Assembly: GCF_001295265.1 (NCBI RefSeq)
Contig: NZ_LJOD01000003.1
Location: 124,001 to 188,000, forward strand
DNA: 64,000 nt
Origin: Chryseobacterium indologenes
GTDB taxonomy: Bacteria; Bacteroidota; Bacteroidia; Flavobacteriales; Weeksellaceae
Reading direction: 5' to 3'
The notes under the pieces are model-generated. The model was not told the origin of the DNA, did not search any database, and was given only the letters and a program-made list of their open reading frames with translations. Numbering within the stretch: position 1 is the stretch's first letter; each line of letters starts with the position of its first letter. Below are positions 17,321-25,650 of this stretch, in pieces. The position numbers and the translations under genes were made by a program.

Positions 17321-20269
17321 ATGAAGAAACTAACAACAAGCCTTCTTGCTTTGGTAGTATCCTCTTCAATAGCTGTAGTTCACGCTCAGGAGAAGGATAC
17401 CATAAAAGCAAAGGAGATCGAGGGTGTGGTAGTAACCGCACTCGGGATTAAAAGAGAGAAGAAATCTTTAGGATATGCTTCAGAAGAAGTAAAAGCGGCG
17501 GAACTAACCGGCGGGACAACGAATACCGGGAACGTAGCATCCCTTCTTTCAGGTAAGGTAGCCGGGCTTCAGGTAAATACCAACAACAACTTTGGCGGAT
17601 CTGCCAATCTACTTATCAGAGGGTACAAATCATTATCCGGAGGATCTCCACTTATTGTTATTGACGGATCTCCGGTAAATAACAGCACCGTAACAGGTTC
17701 CATATTTGACTATGGTAACTTCCTGTCAGATATCAACCAGGAAGACATTGAATCCATCAACGTACTGAAAGGAGCTGCCGCATCTGCTCTGTATGGAGAA
17801 AGAGGAAGTGACGGGGTTATTCTTATTGTTACAAAAAGCGGCAGAGGAAGTGATGACGGAAGCTGGGGAGTAACTTTAAACTCCGGGATTACAGCTGGTT
17901 TTATTGATAAATCTACTTTTCCAAAATACCAGACTAAATACGGAGCAGGTTATGGAGGAAATTCTTGGAATGAAGATCCAGGACCTGGAGGCTATAATTA
18001 TGCGAACTTCGTAGATGACGCATCTTATGGACCTGCTTTCAATCCTAATCTTTTGGTTTATCAATGGGATTCCTATGATCCATCTTCACCCAATTATGGA
18101 AAAGCAACACCTTGGGTCGCGGCTAAAAACGGACCGATCAAATTTTTTGAAACACCAGTCACATATATTAATTCCATTACCATAGAGAAAGGAAATAAGA
18201 CATCTAATCTTTCCCTATCCTATTCCAATATGCTTTCCAATGGTCTGATGCCTAATTCCGATCTGAAGAAAAATACAATATCTGCAAGATTTAATCATGA
18301 TTTTACAGATAAATTGCATGCATCGGTTTTTACAACTCTGACACTTCAGGATACCAAAGGGCGAAATGAAACCGGATATTCAGATAATATTGTTTCAGGT
18401 TTCAGACAATGGTGGCAAACCAATGTTGATGTTTTAGCACTGAGAAGTGCCTATGAAAACAATGGAAACTTCTCATGGAACCGTACAGCTTCCAATGATG
18501 GAACACCTCAGTATTGGAACAATCCATATTTCCAGAGATATCAGAATTACCAGTCAGATGACAGAACCAGAATTTTTAGTTATGCCCAGTTAAAATATGA
18601 TATTTCTAAAAACTTTGGAATTACAGGTAAATTATCCTATGATGATTTACAAATGGTGATAGAAGAAAGGTTGATGAATGGCTCACTTCCACAAGCATTT
18701 GGAGCTTCTGGTTTAAATGTAACTTCCGGATATTCAAGAAATAATGTGAAGAATACCGAGATGAACTTTGATTTATTTGCCAATTATAAGTTTGATATAA
18801 CTCCTGATTTGAATATTAGTGGTATTGTGGGAGGAAATGTCAGAAGAAATTTGACTGATAACGTATTTATGAGTACAGAAGGAGGGTTGTCAAAACCTGG
18901 CTTATTTGCAATTTCCAATTCTGTAAGAACAATACTGCCTCCTGATGAGAACTATGCAAAATGGCTTACTTCAAGTATTTATGCTACAGCATCTTTCAAT
19001 TATAAAAATTTCTTGTTCGTAGATGGTACCTATCGTATGGACCAGTCTTCTAACTTACCAAAAAAGAATAACAGCTATGATTATTATTCTGTAACCGGAG
19101 CCGTTATATTGTCTGAATTTGTAAAGCAACCATGGTTGAGTTTCTGGAAGATAAGAGGAAACTATGCTGAAGTAGGTTCTTCTACAAATAACTATAGATT
19201 GGTAAATACCTTTAAAGCAAGAGGCGAAGGTTTATTTGATCAGCCATTTTTCCTGGCTAATCCAAATTTAAAACCTCAGAGATCTAAGGAAACAGAATTT
19301 GGTATGGAGGCTCAATTCTTCAGAAACAGATTAGGGTTTGATGTGGCTGTGTACAAAACAAGGACTCTTGATCAAATCATTAATTTACCTGTTTCTTCTG
19401 CCACAGGATATAGAACTTTCCTTGTAAATGCTGGACAGATCGATAATAAAGGGATAGAAGTACAATTGAACGGAACTCCGTTTAAAACCAATAATTTTAC
19501 TTGGGATGTAAATATTAACTGGTCAAAGAATGAAAGTAAAGTAGTTGAGTTAAATGGTGATTCTAAAAACTATTTAATTGCAAGTTATCAGGGTGGAGTT
19601 TCATTGAATGCACGTGTTGGTGAGGCTTTCGGAGCTTTAGTAGGATCAGATTATGTATACAATGCTAATGGAGATAAAGTAATTGATCCGGCTACAGGAA
19701 GGTATCTGAGAAAAGATAATCAGGTTATAGGAAATATTACACCGGACTGGATTGGAGGAGTAAGAAATAGTTTCCGTTATAAAGACTTTTCATTTAGCTT
19801 CCTTATTGATGTGAAGCATGGTGGAGATGTATATTCTACAGATATGGGATATGGTCTTGCTACCGGATTATACGCGGAAACTGGAGATTATAGAGAAACC
19901 GGTTTAGTACACCCAGGAGTTAATCCGAATGGTAATGTAAATACTACCCCAACAATTAATCCAGGCTCTTTTGGAAATGTTGATGGATATAGAAGAATGC
20001 CGAATAAAAGATTTGTTTATGATGCATCTTATGTGAAACTGAGAGAAGCCAGTATTGGCTATAGCCTTCCAAAATCAATTTTAGCTAATACTTCAATTCG
20101 CGATGCCAAAATTTCAATCGTGGGAAGAAACCTTTGGATTATTCATAAGAATTTACCTTATGCAGATCCAGAAGCAGGTACCGGGAACGGCTTAGCTGCC
20201 AGAGGTAATTCCATCGGAGTTTTACCTACTACTCGTGATATTGGGATAGATATAACTTTAAAATTCTAA
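17321..20269 (+). CDS. SusC/RagA-family TonB-linked outer-membrane transporter (pair 2)
   Basis: The 982-residue product starts almost like the first SusC (MKKLTTSLLALVVSSSIAV), so the two are probably paralogs. After the signal peptide come a TonB-box-like IEGVVVTALGIKRE, a plug with LLIRGYKSLSGGSPLIVIDG and INVLKGAAASALYGERGSDG, and a barrel ending GIDITLKF. It too lacks the N-terminal regulatory-like domain. It pairs with the SusD gene 3 bases downstream for TonB-driven import across the outer membrane. The substrate is unknown. Confidence 0.95.
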   Translation: MKKLTTSLLALVVSSSIAVVHAQEKDTIKAKEIEGVVVTALGIKREKKSLGYASEEVKAAELTGGTTNTGNVASLLSGKVAGLQVNTNNNFGGSANLLIRGYKSLSGGSPLIVIDGSPVNNSTVTGSIFDYGNFLSDINQEDIESINVLKGAAASALYGERGSDGVILIVTKSGRGSDDGSWGVTLNSGITAGFIDKSTFPKYQTKYGAGYGGNSWNEDPGPGGYNYANFVDDASYGPAFNPNLLVYQWDSYDPSSPNYGKATPWVAAKNGPIKFFETPVTYINSITIEKGNKTSNLSLSYSNMLSNGLMPNSDLKKNTISARFNHDFTDKLHASVFTTLTLQDTKGRNETGYSDNIVSGFRQWWQTNVDVLALRSAYENNGNFSWNRTASNDGTPQYWNNPYFQRYQNYQSDDRTRIFSYAQLKYDISKNFGITGKLSYDDLQMVIEERLMNGSLPQAFGASGLNVTSGYSRNNVKNTEMNFDLFANYKFDITPDLNISGIVGGNVRRNLTDNVFMSTEGGLSKPGLFAISNSVRTILPPDENYAKWLTSSIYATASFNYKNFLFVDGTYRMDQSSNLPKKNNSYDYYSVTGAVILSEFVKQPWLSFWKIRGNYAEVGSSTNNYRLVNTFKARGEGLFDQPFFLANPNLKPQRSKETEFGMEAQFFRNRLGFDVAVYKTRTLDQIINLPVSSATGYRTFLVNAGQIDNKGIEVQLNGTPFKTNNFTWDVNINWSKNESKVVELNGDSKNYLIASYQGGVSLNARVGEAFGALVGSDYVYNANGDKVIDPATGRYLRKDNQVIGNITPDWIGGVRNSFRYKDFSFSFLIDVKHGGDVYSTDMGYGLATGLYAETGDYRETGLVHPGVNPNGNVNTTPTINPGSFGNVDGYRRMPNKRFVYDASYVKLREASIGYSLPKSILANTSIRDAKISIVGRNLWIIHKNLPYADPEAGTGNGLAARGNSIGVLPTTRDIGIDITLKF

Positions 20270-20272
20270 AAA

Positions 20273-21733
20273 ATGAAAAAAATATTTTTAATCATAGGTT
20301 TCGCTTCATTGGCACTGACTTTTACTTCGTGTGAAAGAGATATTACTTCTCTTAATGAAGATCCGAAACACCCTACAGTAGTTCCTTCGGGAGTACTTTT
20401 TGCCAGTGCGGAACATGCATTGCTCGATCAGACACTTACTCCGAATGTCAACCGAAATATAAGCAGATTTTTTACTCAGCAATGGTCACAGACAACTTAT
20501 GTTGACGAAAGTAACTATGATATGTCAACAAGGCCTATTCCAAGAAACCATTATAATCGTATAATGGCGTCCTCCTCGGCCACAATAAATTCTCCGGGAG
20601 TACTTTCGGCATTAAGAGATGCTAGAAAATTCCTTGAAGCAGAAGAAGGAAGTGCTGTACAAAAGAATAACAGGATTGCCATGATAGAACTGGTAAATGC
20701 ATATGCATGGGCTGGTTTAGTAGATACTTATGGGGATATCCCTTATTTTGGAGCTCTAAAAGCAACAGCTGAAAATCCAGGAAATGCAGAAATTCCATAT
20801 GATGATGCGAAAGTAATCTACTTAGATCTGATTAAGAGGATTGATGCAGCGCTTGCATTAATTAATACTTCCGAAACAGGTTATGATAAAGACCTTATCT
20901 ATAAAGGGGACATGACTAAATGGAAGAAAATGGGGAATTCTTTAAAATTCAGATTGGCTGTAACCCTTGCAGATGTAGAGCCTACATTAGCTAAAAATTA
21001 TGCTGAGGCAGCTTATAATGCAGGTTTATTTGCAGATAAAAGTGATAACTTTGGATTACAGACGTTCCCTTCCGGATTATTATCTAATCCTGTTTATCAG
21101 GATGTAATTCAATCGGGAAGAAATGATTTTGTTCCTTCTGATGTATTGGTAGATTTTATGAATACTACAGCAGACCCAAGAAGAGATGCATGGTTCACTA
21201 CTGTTGGTGGTGCATATGTTGGAGGAGTTTATGGGGATCAGAACGTTTTTAATGATTACTCACATTTTAAAAGTTCTATTTCAGGAGAAAATGCACAAGG
21301 TTTCTTACTGGATTATACAGAGATTATGTTCTTAAGAACAGAAGCAGCAGCTAGAGGTTACAGTGTTGGAGGAGCAGCTTCCACTTTGTATGGTGAAGCG
21401 ATTACTGCCTCAATGACAGAATATGGGGTAAGTGGCCCAGCTGTAAGTGCTTTTATTGCTGCAAATCCATATAATGCGGCCAATTGGAAAAAATCTATCG
21501 GAGAGCAGGCTTGGGTTGCTATGTTTAATAAAGGATTCCAGGCATGGAACTTTACAAGAAGATTAGATTATCCTGTCTTCCAAAATCCAGCAAACTCTGA
21601 TGTAGCAGATGTTCCTGTAAGGATGCCTTATTCAGATCAGGAGTATTTACTTAATAATAGTAATGTGACTAAAGCTGCTGCGAAAATTGGAGGAGACGAG
21701 GTGACAACTAAAATATTCTGGGATATCAATTAA
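20273..21733 (+). CDS. SusD/RagB-family lipoprotein (pair 2)
   Basis: The 486-residue product has a lipoprotein signal, with the lipobox TFTSC giving a lipidated Cys at residue 20. SusD-type features follow: LNEDPKHPT near the start, YAWAGLVDTYGDIPYFGAL mid-protein and YTEIMFLRTEAAARG later. It is shorter than the SusD of pair 1. It follows the second susC by only 3 bases and should form the lid of that transporter at the cell surface. The ligand is unknown. Confidence 0.93.
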   Translation: MKKIFLIIGFASLALTFTSCERDITSLNEDPKHPTVVPSGVLFASAEHALLDQTLTPNVNRNISRFFTQQWSQTTYVDESNYDMSTRPIPRNHYNRIMASSSATINSPGVLSALRDARKFLEAEEGSAVQKNNRIAMIELVNAYAWAGLVDTYGDIPYFGALKATAENPGNAEIPYDDAKVIYLDLIKRIDAALALINTSETGYDKDLIYKGDMTKWKKMGNSLKFRLAVTLADVEPTLAKNYAEAAYNAGLFADKSDNFGLQTFPSGLLSNPVYQDVIQSGRNDFVPSDVLVDFMNTTADPRRDAWFTTVGGAYVGGVYGDQNVFNDYSHFKSSISGENAQGFLLDYTEIMFLRTEAAARGYSVGGAASTLYGEAITASMTEYGVSGPAVSAFIAANPYNAANWKKSIGEQAWVAMFNKGFQAWNFTRRLDYPVFQNPANSDVADVPVRMPYSDQEYLLNNSNVTKAAAKIGGDEVTTKIFWDIN

Positions 21734-21748
21734 CAAATTTTATAGAAT

Positions 21749-21783
21749 AAAATATTCCTGTTATTTTAGTACAGGAATATTTT
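21749..21783 (+). terminator. Terminator after SusC/SusD pair 2
   Basis: Perfect 13-base arms (21749-21761 and 21771-21783) around a 9-base loop, ending in T. Confidence 0.75.
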
Positions 21784-21807
21784 GTTCAAATCAGTAAAAA
21801 TTTAATT

Positions 21808-22263
21808 ATGAGATTTTTTATCAGCCTTATTGCTGTATTGTGTTTAGCTTCATGTAACGATGACGAAAGGGATAACAATACAACAGAAAGTACTTCAAGC
21901 ATTAATGGAGTTTGGAAACCTGTAAAATATGAATATAAAGGTAAGAACTACCCAGTAGATGATTGCGAAAAGAAAGGTCAGATACTTATTAACACGGATT
22001 TTTCAGGTGTTTATGAAAGATATACTAAAGATGAGGTTTCCGGTAATTGTATAAATCCGGATTCTTTTTCCGGTAAATGGAATTATGATAAACTTTACAA
22101 TAGTTTAACATTATCGTATACAGAAGCAGGAGCAACTAAAACTTTAAAAAAAGATATAGAAGGGCTTTCCGATATTGAACTCAGAATTACTGATAGTTCT
22201 AAAAATCTGGATAATGTTCCTGGTAATGATGAGGCTGTCTTAGTTTTTAAAAGAGAACCTTAA
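21808..22263 (+). CDS. Small lipocalin-like lipoprotein
   Basis: The 151-residue product has a short lipoprotein signal with the lipobox CLASC (Cys near residue 16). An Asp/Asn/Thr/Ser-rich tether follows, then NGVWKPVKYEYKG and later SGKWNYDKL, which resemble lipocalin-like domains common in Bacteroidetes. Two Cys (in DDCEKKG and SGNCINP) could form a disulfide. It follows SusC/SusD pair 2 after a terminator, so it may be transcribed separately. Its ligand and role are unknown. Confidence 0.75.
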   Translation: MRFFISLIAVLCLASCNDDERDNNTTESTSSINGVWKPVKYEYKGKNYPVDDCEKKGQILINTDFSGVYERYTKDEVSGNCINPDSFSGKWNYDKLYNSLTLSYTEAGATKTLKKDIEGLSDIELRITDSSKNLDNVPGNDEAVLVFKREP

Positions 22264-22275
22264 TAGATTAGATAG

Positions 22276-22298
22276 AACCACCTTCGGGTGGTTTTTTT
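22276..22298 (+). terminator. Terminator after the lipocalin-like gene
   Basis: AACCACC-TTCG-GGTGGTT followed by T residues. Confidence 0.88.
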
Positions 22299-22333
22299 AT
22301 GAAATCAATTTTTTCATTTTTTAAGAGCCCGCC

Positions 22334-22426
22334 TATCTTTGATCCTGTTCCTGGAAATTCCGGATAGTTTGAAAGATACCTTAACCCTTTCAAAAATTTA
22401 AAGACTTCGTCAATGAAGTCTTTTTT
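22334..22426 (+). ncRNA. Candidate structured small RNA between two terminators
   Basis: TATCTTT (22334-22340) can pair with AAAGATA (22372-22378), and ATCC (22342-22345) with GGAT (22362-22365), giving one nested fold. An independent terminator follows at 22400-22426 (AAAGACTTC, 6-base loop, GAAGTCTTT, then T). No gene lies between the previous terminator (22298) and this one, so the second terminator must serve some transcript. I found no promoter and no known RNA family. Confidence 0.35.
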
Positions 22427-22433
22427 ATTTCAC

Positions 22434-22441
22434 TAAATTTG
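22434..22441 (+). promoter_or_regulatory. Possible -7 element before argS
   Basis: TAAATTTG fits TAnnTTTG and lies 66 bases before the argS ATG, just past the preceding terminator. No clear -33 element. Confidence 0.4.
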
Positions 22442-22506
22442 TATTTCGAAATTTTGAGATCAGATAAGGTGATTCCATATAAGCCTTTGGAAAAATCAAT
22501 ACAGAC

Positions 22507-24621
22507 ATGAATATTAAAAATAATATAGAAGAAAAACTTTCGGAAGTCATTTTAAATGTATACCAGTTAAAAGGCATCAATCTGGAAGTTCAGGAAAATA
22601 AAACAGAATTTGAAGGTGATTTTACCATTGTAACATTTCCGTTGGTAAAGCAGCTGAAGAAAAACCCTGAAAGCATCGGGGTAGAATTAGGTGAGGCTTT
22701 AACGGAGCAAACCGACCTTTTTGAAAGTTTCAATGTGGTAAAAGGTTTCCTTAACGTTAAAGTGAATAACCAGTTATTTGTGGATAACTTCAGATCTGTA
22801 AACAGAGATATTGATACCATAGAAAAGAAAAATTCTACCGTAATGGTGGAATATTCTTCACCGAATACCAATAAACCACTTCACCTGGGACACATCAGAA
22901 ACAACCTGTTAGGATTTTCTGTGGCGCAGATTTTAAGAGAAGCCGGATATGATGTGATCAAAACCCAGATTATTAACGACAGAGGAATTCATATATGTAA
23001 ATCTATGCTGGCATGGGAAAAATTCGGAAATGGAGATACCCCGGAAACAACCCATACCAAAGGAGATAAATTTGTCGGGAATTATTATGTGGAGTTTGAT
23101 AAAGAACTGAAAAGACAGGTTAATATTATTTACAAAGACTTCAGAAAAAACAATTTTGACACTTTTGATACCAACAAGAAAGCAGAAGTTGCCAATTTAA
23201 ATGGTAAAATAGATATTCTTGAGGCCAAGAAAAAAGAATTGCTGGACAATCTGGATTATAGCGAAGTTTCCAATCTGCATCCTCAGTTTGAAATCCATTT
23301 AAAGGACGCTTTGGAAAATGATCTGCTTCTATCCAAAATACCTAACTCAGTATTAAAAGCAGTAAGTAAAAAAGAGGGTGAAGGAAAAACAGCAGATGAA
23401 GAAGAAATTAAATTAATTAAAAAACAGACGAATACCTTCCTTGCTATTTTTAAAGATGTTTTAGAAGCTGAGGCTAAACTTGAAGCTGAAAAGTCTAACC
23501 TTAAAGAGATTTGCAAACCTGTTTCCGAGGTCATGAAAGAAGCTCAAAAAATGCTTGTAGATTGGGAAGATGGGGATCAGACGGTAAGAAATCTCTGGAA
23601 AGAAATGAATTCCTGGGTATACAAAGGATTCAATGAAACCTATAAAAGATTAGGCGTTGACTTTGACCAGGTTCAGTATGAGAGCAATACTTATCTGCTT
23701 GGAAAAGATCTTATCCAGGAAGGGCTTGACAAAGGAGTTCTTTACAAAAAAGAAGACGGCTCGGTATGGTGCGATCTTACCGATGAAGGTCTTGATCAGA
23801 AACTGTTATTACGTTCCGATGGTACTTCAGTGTACATGACGCAGGACTTGGGAACAGCTGTGGAACGTTTTAAAGATAATGATATTCAGAAGCTGATCTA
23901 TACCGTAGGAAACGAACAGGATTACCATTTCCAGGTTTTATTTAAAATCCTGAAAAAATTAGGATATGAATGGGCAGATCATTTATATCACCTTTCTTAC
24001 GGAATGGTAGAACTTCCTGAAGGAAAAATGAAGTCCCGTGAAGGTACCGTAGTAGATGCTGATGACCTGATGCAGGAAATGTATGAGACCGCAAAGTCAA
24101 TTACCATAGAATTAGGAAAACTGGAAGGCCTTTCTGATGAAGAAAAAGAAGCTTCCTATGAGATCATTGGATTGGCAGCCCTTAAATATTTTATGCTGAA
24201 AGTAGATCCAAAGAAGAAAATGCTGTTTAACCCTGACGAAAGCGTTGAGTTTTCAGGAAATACCGGACCATTTATTCTTTATACCTACGCCCGTATTCAA
24301 TCCCTGTTGTCAAAAGCAGAAGGAGATTACACGGAAATTTCAGAAGTAGCTTTAAATGAATATGAAAAAGAGCTGATCATGCTTCTTGCCAATTATAAAA
24401 CAGTAGTGGAAAAAGCAGCAGAGGCTTTAAGCCCTGCATTAGTAGCTAACTATGTTTATGATCTGGTTAAATCTTATAACTCGTTCTATCAAAGCAATAT
24501 TATTCTGAAGCTTGAAGACGAAGAGGTGAAAAAATTCCGTCTGAATTTATCAGACCTTACCGCGAAAACAATCAAAAAATCGCTGGCTCTCCTCGGAATC
24601 GGAACTGTAAACAGAATGTAA
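22507..24621 (+). CDS. argS: Arginyl-tRNA synthetase with an internal insertion
   Basis: The 704-residue product has the N-terminal Arg-tRNA synthetase domain, the HIGH motif as HLGH (126-129), a KMSKS-type loop as KMKSR (507-511), and the C-terminal anticodon-binding DALR domain ending in GIGTVNRM. It charges tRNA-Arg. Relatives in Bacteroidetes that I know are near 590-600 residues. The surplus lies at about residues 205-340 (bases about 23119-23526), a Lys/Glu-rich, probably helical stretch inside the catalytic domain, between HTKGDKFVGNYYVEF and WKEMNSWVYKGF. The frame is intact on both sides. Confidence 0.95.
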   Translation: MNIKNNIEEKLSEVILNVYQLKGINLEVQENKTEFEGDFTIVTFPLVKQLKKNPESIGVELGEALTEQTDLFESFNVVKGFLNVKVNNQLFVDNFRSVNRDIDTIEKKNSTVMVEYSSPNTNKPLHLGHIRNNLLGFSVAQILREAGYDVIKTQIINDRGIHICKSMLAWEKFGNGDTPETTHTKGDKFVGNYYVEFDKELKRQVNIIYKDFRKNNFDTFDTNKKAEVANLNGKIDILEAKKKELLDNLDYSEVSNLHPQFEIHLKDALENDLLLSKIPNSVLKAVSKKEGEGKTADEEEIKLIKKQTNTFLAIFKDVLEAEAKLEAEKSNLKEICKPVSEVMKEAQKMLVDWEDGDQTVRNLWKEMNSWVYKGFNETYKRLGVDFDQVQYESNTYLLGKDLIQEGLDKGVLYKKEDGSVWCDLTDEGLDQKLLLRSDGTSVYMTQDLGTAVERFKDNDIQKLIYTVGNEQDYHFQVLFKILKKLGYEWADHLYHLSYGMVELPEGKMKSREGTVVDADDLMQEMYETAKSITIELGKLEGLSDEEKEASYEIIGLAALKYFMLKVDPKKKMLFNPDESVEFSGNTGPFILYTYARIQSLLSKAEGDYTEISEVALNEYEKELIMLLANYKTVVEKAAEALSPALVANYVYDLVKSYNSFYQSNIILKLEDEEVKKFRLNLSDLTAKTIKKSLALLGIGTVNRM

Positions 24622-24627
24622 ATAGTT

Positions 24628-24657
24628 AAACCTCCTGAGATTTTCGGGAGGTTTTTT
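24628..24657 (+). terminator. argS terminator
   Basis: AAACCTCC pairs with GGAGGTTT around an 11-base loop and runs into T residues. Confidence 0.85.
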
Positions 24658-24713
24658 TATTGATTAAACGGTATCAAAATGGCTTCAGCCCATCTAAATT
24701 TAAATATTCCCAA

Positions 24714-25649
24714 TCAATCCAGACTCTCCGTATTTTCTTTTTTCATCCTATCCTCATACAATTTCGCATCGCTCCATTTTGCGTGTTTTGACGGAACAAT
24801 CGTATACCCCTTTTTATAAGCGTAGACTTTAGTAAACTCTGCTCCAAAGAAAACCAGCATACAGGAATAATTGATCCACATCATAATTAAGATTACGGTT
24901 CCTGCCGTTCCAAAAGCAGAAGTAGGTTTGGCGGTTCCGAAGTAAAGGCTTAGCAGGAATTTACCTAAAGTAAACAGAATGGCGGTAAGAAAAGCTCCTT
25001 TCCATACAGGCTTCCAGCTTACTTTTACATCCGGAAGAACCTTAAACATCAGCGCAAAAAGGAGCATTACAAATCCGAACCCTACGATAAAATTAACAGT
25101 TTCTACAAGCATATACGTTTCAAAACCGAAATACTGGGTAATTAATTTATTAAAAATACTGATTAAAGAAGAAAGAATCATCGTGATCATTAATAAAAAA
25201 CCTAATATAAGGATCATGCCTAAAGAATTGACCCTGTCCAGGAGGAATTTTATAAGTGCTTTTTTAGGAGCGGATTGTATATCCCACAAGCTATTCAGGG
25301 AATGCTGAAGCTGGAAAAACAGAGTAGTGGAACCATAAACAAGTGATCCCACACCTACCGTTTTCATAACAATATTCTCTTTATCGATCAGTGCACCGGC
25401 GATCATGTTTTCAATGCTTTTGGCAACATCTGTTCCCATAATGCCGCTGATCTGATGGCTGATCTCTCCGCGGATGGCTTCTTCACCAAAGAAATTTCCG
25501 GCAATCCAGATAATAATGATCAATAATCCCGGGATAGAAAAGATTGCATAATAAGCCAGACTTGCCGAATCTTTTGATGCGGAAGAGCTGTTCCATTCAG
25601 CAAAGGTTTCCTTAAGGACTTCCCAGAAAAATTTTATAGTATTGATCAT
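24714..25649 (-). CDS. YihY/BrkB-family inner-membrane protein
   Basis: The 311-residue product has about six hydrophobic helices and YihY family marks: SLAYYAIFSIPGLLIIII near residues 28-45, a QLQHSLNSLWD stretch near 112-122, and a GTAGTVILIMMWINYSCMLV segment late. It was once called ribonuclease BN in error; the real function is not settled. It starts 1 base after the tamL stop and is therefore the third gene of the tamB-tamL-yihY unit, which suggests an envelope role. Confidence 0.9.
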   Translation of the reverse strand: MINTIKFFWEVLKETFAEWNSSSASKDSASLAYYAIFSIPGLLIIIIWIAGNFFGEEAIRGEISHQISGIMGTDVAKSIENMIAGALIDKENIVMKTVGVGSLVYGSTTLFFQLQHSLNSLWDIQSAPKKALIKFLLDRVNSLGMILILGFLLMITMILSSLISIFNKLITQYFGFETYMLVETVNFIVGFGFVMLLFALMFKVLPDVKVSWKPVWKGAFLTAILFTLGKFLLSLYFGTAKPTSAFGTAGTVILIMMWINYSCMLVFFGAEFTKVYAYKKGYTIVPSKHAKWSDAKLYEDRMKKENTESLD

Positions 25650-25650
25650 A

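Noticed and set aside
22321..22330. Idea that the gap upstream of argS holds a T-box or a known leader riboswitch
   Set aside because: No T-box specifier or antiterminator could be drawn, and T-boxes are not a Bacteroidetes mechanism. The structure is reported only as a candidate small RNA.
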